From NCBI GenBank assembly GCA_937900945.1, contig CALCGG010000008.1, forward strand, positions 1 to 32,443: a DNA stretch of 32,443 nt, given 5' to 3'. Source of the stretch: an uncultured Sulfurimonas sp. Lineage in GTDB: Bacteria > Campylobacterota > Campylobacteria > Campylobacterales > Sulfurimonadaceae. Position numbers and translations under genes: made by a program. Below, piece by piece: positions 8,184 through 18,018 of this stretch. How positions within the stretch are numbered: position 1 is the stretch's first letter; each line of letters opens with the position of its first letter. The notes beneath the pieces were generated by a model. It saw nothing but the letters and a program-made list of their open reading frames with translations. It did not search any database and was not told the origin of the DNA.

Positions 8184-10403
8184 ATGAAAGATAAATACAA
8201 GGTACTCATCTTACTCTTTTTATTTATCTCTATTCTTCTCTCGAGTGCCTATCTCTTTATGCCAAGTCACTTCCAGTCTCTGGACGACAGGGTGCGGGAT
8301 TTTTACTTTAATGTTCGTGGACCTGAAAAAGCCAGTGATGATGTGGTGATTGTAGATATAGATGAACGAAGCATCAAAGAGTTGGGTCAGTGGCCATGGG
8401 AGCGGGATAAATTTGCTCAGATTTTGACAAACCTTGGTAACTACGGAGTTGGAATCATCGGGCTGGATATGGTTTTTGCAGAGGCTGACAAAACTTCCCC
8501 GGATAAACTTGCTAAAAAATGGGGGATAAGTAAAAAAAATCTCCCTGACTATGACCTTATTCTTTCTCATGTGGTTGCGCAGACACCTACTATACTGGGC
8601 TATGTGTTTGATTTTAATGCGAAAAATACAAAAGATGCGCCGCAAATACCTGCTATCTTTATAGAAAAAAATAAGCCTGAGAGAGAGTTTTTACCAGTGG
8701 CGTATGGGGTTTTAACAAATCTTGAAGTGATTCAGAAAAATGGCTATTCAAGCGGCTACATGAACAACATCCCAGATGCAACCGGTGTTATAAGAAGTGT
8801 TCCTCTCTGCATCAAGTATGATGATATGGTTTATCCATCTCTTGCATTTGAGATGTACCGCATAGCTGTAGACTCAAAAAAAGTTATTTTAACTTACAGT
8901 AGTGGTGGTATAGAAAATATTGAGCTTGGTTCGCAAGAGATAAAAACCGATAGATTTGGGAGGTTGTATCTAAATTTCAGAGGTCCGGCTAAAAGTTATA
9001 AATATATCTCAGCAGTAGATGTCTACAATAATACAGCTGATAAAAAAAGTTTAGAGGGTAAGTTTGTACTTATCGGGACATCTGCTTATGGACTTATGGA
9101 TCTTCGTTCTACCCCTATGGACAGTGTTATACCTGGAGTCGAAGTACATGCAAATATAATTGATAATCTGTTAAATGATGATATGATGAGAAAGCCGTCA
9201 TGGGTCGAAATAGCGAATATTGCAGCTATTGTCATAATTTCTTTCATTGTGATATTTATGTACTCCAGACTCTCTTTAACAATGCTTATGATTATCTATC
9301 CTTCTACATTATTTGCGCTTTTGTATGCAAATTATTATCTCCTTTTTACAGAGCATATTATTATAAATTCACTCTTTCCACTTTCTTCAATCATATTTTC
9401 ACTTATTGGAATTTTGGGTGTGAATTATCTCTTTGAAACGCGTCAAAAAGATATGATTAAAGGAAAGTTTGCCAGTAAAGTAAGTGCAAGTGTTATGGAC
9501 GATATTCTTAAAAAATCTGATACAAATACTTTAGATGGTGCTGAAAGGGAGATTACCGTATTTTTCTCTGATGTCAGAGGTTTTACAAATATTTCTGAAG
9601 CTATGGGGAATGCAAAATCACTTATTAAATTTATGAATGAAATTATGGAGCCTATGACAGAGATAATAATACAAGAAGATGGCACTGTTGATAAATATAT
9701 CGGTGATGCGATTATGGCGTATTGGAATGCACCGCTTGATGTGGAAAATCATGCTGACAGAGCTGTCACAGCAAGTCTTAGGCAGCTTCACAATCTTAAA
9801 AATTTGAATGCAAAGCTAAGAAAAAATCCAGAATTTAAAAATGTTACTAAAATGGCAGATGAGAATAATATACCACTTGTTGATATTGGGATAGGACTCA
9901 ACAGCGGGATTGCCATAGTTGGAGAGATGGGCTCTACAAAGCGTTCTGATTATACTGCTATCGGTGATCCTATAAACATAGGATCGAGATTAGAATCTTT
10001 GTGTAAATATTATAGCTCAAGACTCAATATCTCAAACTATACAAAAAATATGTTAACCGGAAAATATATTTTCAGATTCTTAGATTTGGTAACAGTCAAA
10101 GGTAAAGTTGAACCGCTTGAGATTTGGCAGGTTCATGATTTTGATAGTGAGGAAGAGGATGAGCCACTTTTTTACTCAAGCAAAAAAGAACTTTTAAGAG
10201 AGCTTGATTTTTATCATAAGGCTATCGATCTTTACAAAACAGAAAAATTTGAAGACGCTTTAAATATTTTTAAAGTTCTTAACGAATGGGAAAATAAGAG
10301 CAATCTCAGAATTTATGATATTTACATAGAGCGTTGTGAGCACTATATGGAATTTCCTCCTGAAAATTTTAATGGTGTTTTTGTCCATACAACAAAGAGT
10401 TAG
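8184..10403 (+). CDS. CHASE2 domain class III adenylate cyclase
   Basis: CHASE2-like extracytoplasmic region (DDVVIVDIDERSIKELGQWPW), three C-terminal TM helices, cyclase motifs FFSDVRGFTNISE, VDKYIGDAIMAYWNAP, GSTKRSDYTAIGDPINIGSRLE. Confidence 0.92.
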   Translation: MKDKYKVLILLFLFISILLSSAYLFMPSHFQSLDDRVRDFYFNVRGPEKASDDVVIVDIDERSIKELGQWPWERDKFAQILTNLGNYGVGIIGLDMVFAEADKTSPDKLAKKWGISKKNLPDYDLILSHVVAQTPTILGYVFDFNAKNTKDAPQIPAIFIEKNKPEREFLPVAYGVLTNLEVIQKNGYSSGYMNNIPDATGVIRSVPLCIKYDDMVYPSLAFEMYRIAVDSKKVILTYSSGGIENIELGSQEIKTDRFGRLYLNFRGPAKSYKYISAVDVYNNTADKKSLEGKFVLIGTSAYGLMDLRSTPMDSVIPGVEVHANIIDNLLNDDMMRKPSWVEIANIAAIVIISFIVIFMYSRLSLTMLMIIYPSTLFALLYANYYLLFTEHIIINSLFPLSSIIFSLIGILGVNYLFETRQKDMIKGKFASKVSASVMDDILKKSDTNTLDGAEREITVFFSDVRGFTNISEAMGNAKSLIKFMNEIMEPMTEIIIQEDGTVDKYIGDAIMAYWNAPLDVENHADRAVTASLRQLHNLKNLNAKLRKNPEFKNVTKMADENNIPLVDIGIGLNSGIAIVGEMGSTKRSDYTAIGDPINIGSRLESLCKYYSSRLNISNYTKNMLTGKYIFRFLDLVTVKGKVEPLEIWQVHDFDSEEEDEPLFYSSKKELLRELDFYHKAIDLYKTEKFEDALNIFKVLNEWENKSNLRIYDIYIERCEHYMEFPPENFNGVFVHTTKS

Positions 10404-10409
10404 GTCTTT

Positions 10410-11153
10410 TTATAAACCTAACACAGCGTTCAAAGAGTAGCGCATATCTTCATCAAGATTTTCCATGGAGCTTAACATCCATCTTAAATAGCCGGCATCA
10501 CTGCGTGCGACTTCTTCCAAAGTTTTGCCCTTGTATTTCCCAAATTTAAACGATTTTATTATGATGGGTGTATTTGTTAAGTCCACCATCTTTTCAACCG
10601 GATTTTCACTAGGAAACTGTTTTTGCACAGCTTCTTTTAGTTTTGAGAGAAACAGTTTCAAAACCAAAACATCCCCTATGGCATCATGGGCTTTTACTAC
10701 GATATCTAAAGCATCTGCTTCTTTTTGTTCCTCTTTGTAAAGACCCAGTTTATAGCGAAAATATTGAAGTCTGTGAGCTTCTTCATCTGCAAAAATATGC
10801 TTAGCAACCCTGAGAGTATCAATCACTTTCATCTGCGTGTTAAAACCCTCTTTTTTAAGCATATCCAAGTCAAAGGGAGCGTTGTGGATAATGATATAAT
10901 TATCGTTAGTGTTGAGCTCATTGAGTCTTTTATATGCGATACTCTCTTTACATGTAGACTTGCCTTCAAGCAAATCAGGAGTTATTCCATGTACTTCCAT
11001 AGCGCCGAAGCTGATAGGCATATCGGAAGAACAAAATTCATTATGCACCTCTACCTCTTTTGAGCCTAAAACGATATATCCGAGTTGAATCACTCTGTCA
11101 AGTTCGCCTGTTCCTGTTGTTTCCGTATCTAAAATAATGTATTGTTTTGCCAA
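10410..11153 (-). CDS. 3'-5' exonuclease, DEDDh (ExoX / DNA pol III epsilon-like)
   Basis: IILDTETTG, HNAPFDLDMLKKEG, AHDAIGDVLVL motifs; C-terminal FKFGKYKGKTLEEVARSDAGYLRWML as in ExoX-type proteins. Confidence 0.85.
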   Translation of the reverse strand: MAKQYIILDTETTGTGELDRVIQLGYIVLGSKEVEVHNEFCSSDMPISFGAMEVHGITPDLLEGKSTCKESIAYKRLNELNTNDNYIIIHNAPFDLDMLKKEGFNTQMKVIDTLRVAKHIFADEEAHRLQYFRYKLGLYKEEQKEADALDIVVKAHDAIGDVLVLKLFLSKLKEAVQKQFPSENPVEKMVDLTNTPIIIKSFKFGKYKGKTLEEVARSDAGYLRWMLSSMENLDEDMRYSLNAVLGL

Positions 11154-11206
11154 TTTTTAGTCCATATTTAAAAGTAATAGCATATTTTAGCGATAAACTT
11201 TTAAAA

Positions 11207-12568
11207 CTACTTTTTTGCTCTAAATTTTACTTTGAAAGTTTCTGTGCCCTCGTTTTTGACTTGCACTTCAAATGTTACCAGATTGCCTTTTGTATATTTG
11301 TACGGCTTTGTTGAATCAATACTGCTTGTAGTACTCTTGTTAAATGGAATCAGTAGCTCAATTGTTTTAGTTGAATCGGAACTATTTTTAATGCTATATT
11401 TTGCCGTAACTTCAATGTAGTTTTTGTTGTCATCTCTTTGTAAAACTGTCTCTGTCGTACTCAGGTCGAAGTTATTTCCAAGTTTTAAATCGATTGGAGT
11501 TTTCTTGGGCGTATGATTTAGATTTGATTCGCCTAAGAGTAAGCTCGTGCCTTTTACCTTTGAATAGCTTCTCACTACCCCTTTTGGCATAGGAAAATCA
11601 AAACCGTTACTATGGATATATTGGCTTACGTCATGCTTTTGTTCCCCTTGCATGTAGAGCGGATTTGATAATTGTGCGGTGTATTTACGGGTAATCTTGA
11701 TATTCTTTTTATCGATAAACTTGATTTGTGTTTTTTCATTATCGGCTAGATTCACTTTAAAAGGGATGGTGTAAAAATGGTAGCCTTCATGGGCTTGATG
11801 TTTAACCTCTTCAGCCATTGCATCCATAGCCATTGTCTTTCTTACCTGCATGTAGCGATTTTGCGCTCTTTGTGCACGATTGATATCCCCGGCTAAAACA
11901 TATAGTTCTGTATTCTCAAACTTTTTACCTGAACGGTTGTCTATGCTTATCCAGCCAGATAAATTTGCACTTTCATCCTTGACATCTAAAATATAGTTAC
12001 TTTGCCAGTCAACATTTTTTATGAGATAGTCTAGTTCCATCTCCGCTTTTAGGTCTTTTTTTGCAGAGATATTCCAGACTAGGGACGGCTTGGTTATCAG
12101 TTCATTTGGAATAGTTTTAAAAATGATATTGTTGCTGTTGACCGATATAATCTCGTTGGAATCAGTTTGAACAATACACAAATTTCCATCGTTTGATAAA
12201 AGTGTAGCTTTGAGAATCTGAAAATTCTTGCTGTCTTTCATAACGCGGACTTCCACTTCTTTGCCTATATGAGCTTCGAGCAGCTTCTTTTGTGTGAGTT
12301 TGTCAAAACGGTATTGCTGGGAGTAAAGCGTGATGGAATCATCAAGTTTTACATTGACTGAGTCTATCTCGATAGTATTGGCAACACCTTCGTAGATAAT
12401 GCTGCCATCGCTCTTTTGCGTACTTAATGCCCTTTGCTCATGCACTAAAGCAATGCCGCCATTGTAAACGATGAGTGAGTTGGAAGAGGGCTGTGCACCT
12501 AAAACAGCTCCAAAAGCGCTCAGTGAGAGAGCCGTTGAAGAGATGATTTTTAAAAATAAATGCTTCAT
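11207..12568 (-). CDS. DUF4139 domain-containing periplasmic protein
   Basis: Signal peptide; LVYNGGIALVHEQR start and LDYLIKNVDWQSNYILDV...GWISIDNRSGKKFENTELYVLAGDINR typical of DUF4139. Confidence 0.75.
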   Translation of the reverse strand: MKHLFLKIISSTALSLSAFGAVLGAQPSSNSLIVYNGGIALVHEQRALSTQKSDGSIIYEGVANTIEIDSVNVKLDDSITLYSQQYRFDKLTQKKLLEAHIGKEVEVRVMKDSKNFQILKATLLSNDGNLCIVQTDSNEIISVNSNNIIFKTIPNELITKPSLVWNISAKKDLKAEMELDYLIKNVDWQSNYILDVKDESANLSGWISIDNRSGKKFENTELYVLAGDINRAQRAQNRYMQVRKTMAMDAMAEEVKHQAHEGYHFYTIPFKVNLADNEKTQIKFIDKKNIKITRKYTAQLSNPLYMQGEQKHDVSQYIHSNGFDFPMPKGVVRSYSKVKGTSLLLGESNLNHTPKKTPIDLKLGNNFDLSTTETVLQRDDNKNYIEVTAKYSIKNSSDSTKTIELLIPFNKSTTSSIDSTKPYKYTKGNLVTFEVQVKNEGTETFKVKFRAKK

Positions 12569-12655
12569 TGGTAAATCCTTTAGAGATATTCTACTACTTA
12601 TGTTACACTATCAGGAAAAATAGATAGTAAAAATTGAAAGTATTTGGAGAAATAT

Positions 12656-13786
12656 GTGATTAGTTCAGCGCTTGTCTATCTTTTTGTGTTGGCTTTCATA
12701 GCGACAGGCTTTCATCAGTTAGAAAAACAAACAAATTTTAAAATATTTAAATTTCTTCCGGCAGTTGTGATGATATATGCTTTTAGCATGTTCTTGGCCA
12801 GTATGGGAGTGTTTGAATCAAATGAGGCAATAAACAATATTTACTCACTTACTAAAGCAAATCTGCTTCCGGCTATGCTTTTTTTGATGCTTCTCCAAGT
12901 TGATTTTACACACTTTTTTAAACTTGGGAAATCTTTGCTTATTGCTTATGTTTTAGCGGTTCTCTCAATTGCCATTGGTTTTATAGTTGTCTCTTTGGTT
13001 TTTGATTTTAATCATGACACTGCTGCGGCTTTTGGAGCTTTAGCTGGAAGCTGGATGGGCGGGACTGCAAACATGATAGCAGTCGGTTCAGCTCTGGGAG
13101 TGAGTCAGGAAGCTTATGGTTACGCTCTTATAGTTGACAGTGTAAACTACACTTTATGGGTAATGCTGCTTTTATTTTTGGTTCCGTTTGCCTCGGCTTT
13201 TAACAGATTTGTTGGGGCAAAAGACAGTGAAGCGATTTTTTCACAAATCGGCTGCGCATGTACTATTGGAACAAAAAGATATTGGCTTTTAATCTCTTTT
13301 GCAATTATTGTCTCACTGGCTTCTCAGATGCTGGCCGTACATGTAGAGTTTTTAAATAGAACAACAACGGTAGTTTTATTGGCAACAATTTTTGGTGTTT
13401 TAGCCTCTTTTACAAAGCTGAAATCTATGAACGGCTCAAGTGAAGTTGCGACTACGATGCTTTATATTTTGATAGCACTCATTGGCTCAAAAGCGGTGTT
13501 TGAGAGTTTTGGTGCAGTCGGCATTTATGTCGTGGCAGGTTTTTTGATTTTAGTGATACATGCCGCTCTTATGGTTGCAGGTGCGAAGATATTTAAGCTT
13601 GATTTGTTTTCCATTGCAGTCGCATCCCTCTCAAATATCGGAGGTGTCGCCTCAGCTCCAATCCTCGCGGCAACCTACAACAAATCACTTGTAAGTGTTG
13701 GAGTTTTGATGGCTGTTATGGGGTATCTAATAGGCACTTTCGGCGGGCTTTTGGTTGGAAGTATTTTAGTGAGTTTAGCAAAATGA
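12656..13786 (+). CDS. DUF819 family integral membrane protein (GTG start preferred over the TTG at 12644)
   Basis: Multi-TM; GALAGSWMGGTANMIAVGSALG and SLSNIGGVASAPILAATYNKSLVSVGVLMAVMGY are DUF819-like; GGAGA at 12646 precedes GTG at 12656. Confidence 0.8.
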   Translation: MISSALVYLFVLAFIATGFHQLEKQTNFKIFKFLPAVVMIYAFSMFLASMGVFESNEAINNIYSLTKANLLPAMLFLMLLQVDFTHFFKLGKSLLIAYVLAVLSIAIGFIVVSLVFDFNHDTAAAFGALAGSWMGGTANMIAVGSALGVSQEAYGYALIVDSVNYTLWVMLLLFLVPFASAFNRFVGAKDSEAIFSQIGCACTIGTKRYWLLISFAIIVSLASQMLAVHVEFLNRTTTVVLLATIFGVLASFTKLKSMNGSSEVATTMLYILIALIGSKAVFESFGAVGIYVVAGFLILVIHAALMVAGAKIFKLDLFSIAVASLSNIGGVASAPILAATYNKSLVSVGVLMAVMGYLIGTFGGLLVGSILVSLAK

Positions 13787-14838
13787 AAATAATAAACATC
13801 CAAACAGAAGTAAAACACATTCCTCTAAAGACACCTTTTATAACTGCCCTCAGAAGAGTAGAAAATATAGAGTTTGTCAGAGTAAGCATTACATGTAAGA
13901 ATGGCTTAGTAGGGATAGGGGAAGCACCGGCGACTAAAGCGATAACAGGAGAGGGGATTGAAGATATTTTGGACTCTATAGAGAGTGTTAAAAGTACTTT
14001 AAATCATCACTCACCGCAAAATGCGCTGGAGCGCTTACACGAAAATAGACAGACGGACCATCCAATATGTTTGATAGGGAACAGTGCCAGAGCTTCTTTG
14101 GATATGGCACTTTTATCTTTGATAGCACAATCTGAAAATATGCCGTTGTATCAGTATTTCGGTGCAGAAGATGCAGTGCATTTACAAACAGATGTGACAA
14201 TCAGTTTAAATACTCCACAGGTTATGCTCGAAGATGCAAGGGCGGCATGTGAGAACAATATGGATATATTAAAAGTAAAACTAGGCGCAGACATTAAACA
14301 TGCGATAGAAGTGATACAATCCATCTCAAAAGAACTGCCTGCTGCAAAAATACTTGTCGATGCAAATCAAGCTTGGAGTGTGCAAAATTGTCTGCATTTT
14401 ATCGATAAGGTAAAGGACTGTGAAATCGAGCTTATTGAGCAGCCTGTAATTGCAGGTGATTTGGAAGGTCTTAAAATCATAACAGAGTATTCAGACATTC
14501 CTATTTTGGCTGATGAAGCAGTCTTTACACTCGAAGATGCCCAAAAAGTCATAGAGACTGCGAGTGCTGACATGATAAACATAAAACTTATGAAATGCGG
14601 CGGTGTGATTAAAGCGATTGAGATTTTAGAATATTGTAAAAGTAACAATGTTACATGTATGCTCGGTTCCATGCTCGAGGGCCCGACCTCAATAAACATA
14701 GCTTTACATCTGGCTATGGCTTACAGCGATGTTATAAAGTACATAGATCTAGACAGTCCTCTTCTTTACAAAGAGATGTCTGATGAGCTTGAGTTTATAT
14801 TTGAGGGTAAAGATATTGAATATATAGGGAAAGATTAG
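13783..14838 (+). CDS. Dipeptide epimerase (L-Ala-D/L-Glu epimerase-like, enolase superfamily)
   Basis: KVKLG (KxK), ILVDANQAW, ELIEQPV, PILADEAV, INIKLMKCGG motifs of the MLE/dipeptide epimerase group; 4-nt overlap with the preceding gene. Confidence 0.85.
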   Translation: MKIINIQTEVKHIPLKTPFITALRRVENIEFVRVSITCKNGLVGIGEAPATKAITGEGIEDILDSIESVKSTLNHHSPQNALERLHENRQTDHPICLIGNSARASLDMALLSLIAQSENMPLYQYFGAEDAVHLQTDVTISLNTPQVMLEDARAACENNMDILKVKLGADIKHAIEVIQSISKELPAAKILVDANQAWSVQNCLHFIDKVKDCEIELIEQPVIAGDLEGLKIITEYSDIPILADEAVFTLEDAQKVIETASADMINIKLMKCGGVIKAIEILEYCKSNNVTCMLGSMLEGPTSINIALHLAMAYSDVIKYIDLDSPLLYKEMSDELEFIFEGKDIEYIGKD

Positions 14839-16166
14839 TTACGTGAGGCTACGTACCTAAGCCATATAAATCCAAAGAGCCCGGCAAACAATGATGCTGC
14901 CAAGATTCCTACTTTCGCTTGAAAAATAAAAGATTCATTTCCTAAAAATGCCAAATCTGCTACAAAGATTGACATAGTAAAACCGATACCGCCTAAGAAT
15001 GCCACTCCAAAGAGTTGACTCATAGTGCTGTTATCCGGAAGTTTCGCGATACCAAGTTTTATAGCAATATATGCAACTCCGGCAATTCCAAGAACTTTTC
15101 CAATAATGAGTCCAGCAATGATGCCGATAGATATGGGTTCCAAAATAGTGGTGCTTATGGATGAAAAATCTATAGATATGCCGGCATTGGCAAGTGCAAA
15201 AAGAGGAATAACTACTAAGCTTACCGGAAGATGCAGGTCATGTTCGAGTCTTGCAGCAGGAGAGTTTACAGAGTCGATTTTATCTGTTATGTTGAGTAAA
15301 ATCGCTTTTTGCTTTTCATGCATCATGTGATCAGTTGTTACTGGATAGTTGTCATATTCATCTAGCAAATTTTTTGTATGTTTAGTAAAATCTACAGGGG
15401 CATACCTAGGCTTAGAGGGTATAGACATAGCTGCGATAACTCCTGCAATTGTCGCATGAACTCCTGATTCAAGCATAAAAAACCACATGGCAAGTCCAAT
15501 TATGAAATAGGGCAGAACAGCATGGATTCCAAAACGGTTAAATGAAACCAAGGTTAAAAAAGACACAAGAGCCAACGCAAGTGGCAGCATGTTGATTTGT
15601 TCAGTATAAAAAATTGCTATAACCACAACTGCACCAAGGTCATCTACAATTGCAAGTGCTACTAAAAATGTAACAAGTGCAGGGGAGACTCTCTTGCCTA
15701 AAAGCACAAGCGCACTGATGGCAAAAGCAATATCTGTTGCCATTGGGATACCCCAGCCGCTTGCAGCGTCAGTTCCATAGTTTATACTTAAGTATATGAG
15801 AGCCGGCAGTATCATCCCTCCTATTGCTGCAAGTATTGGAAGAATAGCAACTTTGATATTTGAGAGTTCACCTACCAGTATCTCTCTTTTTATCTCAAGT
15901 CCGACTATAAAGAAAAAGACAGCCATAAGACCATCATTTATCCAGTGGTGAATACTATGTGAGAGTTTCCAAGAGCCAACATTAAAATCTATCTGAATAT
16001 GAAAAAAATGCTTATAAGCGTCTGCAAGTGGCGAGTTCGCTAGCATAAGTGCTAACACGGTAGTAAACATTAACACAATACCGGTTGTAGTCTGTGCATG
16101 TAAAAATTCTTCAAAAGGAGTATACGCTTTATTAAAAGCCTTTTCCCATGGCGCATATAGTTTCAT
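14835..16166 (-). CDS. nhaA: Na+/H+ antiporter NhaA
   Basis: GIVLMFTTVLALMLANSPLADAY, NDGLMAVFFFIVGLEIKREILVGELS, GWGIPMATDIAFAISAL, ALAIVDDLGAVVVIA are characteristic. Confidence 0.95.
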   Translation of the reverse strand: MKLYAPWEKAFNKAYTPFEEFLHAQTTTGIVLMFTTVLALMLANSPLADAYKHFFHIQIDFNVGSWKLSHSIHHWINDGLMAVFFFIVGLEIKREILVGELSNIKVAILPILAAIGGMILPALIYLSINYGTDAASGWGIPMATDIAFAISALVLLGKRVSPALVTFLVALAIVDDLGAVVVIAIFYTEQINMLPLALALVSFLTLVSFNRFGIHAVLPYFIIGLAMWFFMLESGVHATIAGVIAAMSIPSKPRYAPVDFTKHTKNLLDEYDNYPVTTDHMMHEKQKAILLNITDKIDSVNSPAARLEHDLHLPVSLVVIPLFALANAGISIDFSSISTTILEPISIGIIAGLIIGKVLGIAGVAYIAIKLGIAKLPDNSTMSQLFGVAFLGGIGFTMSIFVADLAFLGNESFIFQAKVGILAASLFAGLFGFIWLRYVASRN

Positions 16167-16186
16167 CTTATTACCTCGTTTTCAAG

Positions 16187-17455
16187 TTAATCATCAATTA
16201 TGATGCGGTCTCTGCCGCTTTGTTTTGCTTGATATAAGGCAAAATCAGCAGATTTGACTAAATTTGATGGAATATTGCCTGTATCTGGAATGATACTGCT
16301 TACTCCAAAACTCATAGTGATAGGTCTTATCTTTATGCCATGTGCTTCAAAATTGCCTAAACTTTTAATGCCCTTTTGTATTGTCGTGCACAGTTCGTGT
16401 GCGCCATTAGTATTTGTATCATACAAGACAATAATAAATTCTTCTCCACCATATCTCGCTACAAAATCAGTACTTCTCTTAATTGAAGTTTTCATAACAT
16501 TTGCAACAATCTTTAAAACAATATCTCCTGCTGCATGTCCATAAGTGTCATTCACATGTTTAAAGTAATCAATGTCACACATGATTATAGACATATCAAC
16601 ATTTTTACGCTGTGCCATATCCCATGTATCTTTGAGATGCTGTTCAAAATATCTTCTGTTATATAATTGTGTTAATGCGTCAGTTATGGAAAGTGCTTTT
16701 AGTTTTTCGTTTACAGCTTCAAGCTCTTTAGTTCTCTCTTTTACTTTATCTTCCAGTGAGTGGTTAATAGCATCTAAATCTTTGGAATGTAGATCTATCC
16801 TCTCAACCATAGACATAATTGCATTGTGTATTACTCCAATTTCATCGGATCTTTTAGACTCCCTTAGTGAGAGATTATTGAGTTTTGGGTCATATGCCAA
16901 AACATCACGGCTTAGAACCTTTAAATCTTTAAGCTCTCTTTTAATGAGAAAAATAAATAAAAACAATAAAATAAAAGTTATCAAAAATATTGAAATAGTT
17001 GTATCTGTATTTTTTTGATGAACTTCTATTAACTCTTTATCTGAAAAATATAAATCAATAAAACCAAAATTTTCACCAGAGATAGGGTCAATTATATTTT
17101 TACTACAAAAGTTAGTATCACCTTCTTCTTTTTTTAAATGCTTTGTAGACTCTTTTATATAAGTATAAATAATATCTTTATTTACATTTTTAAGCTCTAA
17201 AAATTCCAAATCATCATTTTGCTTTACTATCTGGTTTAGGTATTCTTCATTTGCATCTTCTAATCCTAAGGAGATATTGAGTGCGATGATAGGTGAAATT
17301 GTATCTATCAGTAGATTGTTTTTTGATTTTTTTGATTTAATGAATTGATTGACAATATTATCTGAGAGTTGGTACCTCTCAGCTGATACAATCAATATGG
17401 TAAAAAGAATGATACCTATGATGATTTTGAGTTCTATGCTAAGGCTGCGTATCAA
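16187..17455 (-). CDS. Membrane-anchored diguanylate cyclase (periplasmic sensor, HAMP-like, GGDEF)
   Basis: Two TM segments flanking a sensor domain; ITDALTQLYNRRYFEQHL, KHVNDTYGHAAGD, RYGGEEFIIVL intact. TTG start overlaps the TGA stop of the upstream gene. Confidence 0.9.
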   Translation of the reverse strand: MIRSLSIELKIIIGIILFTILIVSAERYQLSDNIVNQFIKSKKSKNNLLIDTISPIIALNISLGLEDANEEYLNQIVKQNDDLEFLELKNVNKDIIYTYIKESTKHLKKEEGDTNFCSKNIIDPISGENFGFIDLYFSDKELIEVHQKNTDTTISIFLITFILLFLFIFLIKRELKDLKVLSRDVLAYDPKLNNLSLRESKRSDEIGVIHNAIMSMVERIDLHSKDLDAINHSLEDKVKERTKELEAVNEKLKALSITDALTQLYNRRYFEQHLKDTWDMAQRKNVDMSIIMCDIDYFKHVNDTYGHAAGDIVLKIVANVMKTSIKRSTDFVARYGGEEFIIVLYDTNTNGAHELCTTIQKGIKSLGNFEAHGIKIRPITMSFGVSSIIPDTGNIPSNLVKSADFALYQAKQSGRDRIIIDD

Positions 17456-18018
17456 TTTTCTTTTCCTAGATAAATTTTTGAAACTCTTAAGAGTATGTTA
17501 TCGAGTTCAACTTTATTTTTAGTTATAGCTTTCATATTTATGTATGGTAAAACTTTTCTGCCAATAAATAAAGATATTTCAACACCATTCTCCAATAATG
17601 CTTCATCGTATGACATAGTCAAAATATTTTGTTTATTTGAAAAGAGTAAGGCATCATTTATATTTTTTTCATTTGAATTAAACATAAATAGAAGTTGTGT
17701 GTTTTCACATTTAGTAATCTCTGAATAGGGGGTGCTTACTAAATGAATATGATGATTTTTAATCCCATTTGGATAATTGTTATTTACTTTATCTATTAAA
17801 GAAAGTGCTGCTGATTTATCTATATCATCATTGAGAACACAAATATCTATATTGTCTTTTATCCTTTCTTTTTGGCTGCTCATCATGATAAATCGGGGCA
17901 TTAACTTTGAGAAAATACTTAAAATATCATCATCATATGTTAAAGCATAGAGTATAGTTGTATTTAAAATGATACTAATCAGTAAAAATAAACGAATGAT
18001 ACTTTGTTTAAATTTCAT
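17452..18018 (-). CDS. YfiR-like (DUF4154) periplasmic protein
   Basis: Signal peptide; LLFMFNSNEKN...NILTMSYDEALLENGVEISLFIGRKVLPYINMKAITKNKVELDNILLRVSKIY fits the C-terminal pattern of YfiR-family proteins. Confidence 0.65.
   Translation of the reverse strand: MKFKQSIIRLFLLISIILNTTILYALTYDDDILSIFSKLMPRFIMMSSQKERIKDNIDICVLNDDIDKSAALSLIDKVNNNYPNGIKNHHIHLVSTPYSEITKCENTQLLFMFNSNEKNINDALLFSNKQNILTMSYDEALLENGVEISLFIGRKVLPYINMKAITKNKVELDNILLRVSKIYLGKEN

Noticed and set aside
8220-8645. 141-aa minus ORF opposite the CHASE2 cyclase
   Set aside because: Antisense shadow of a well-supported coding frame; biased composition, no motifs.
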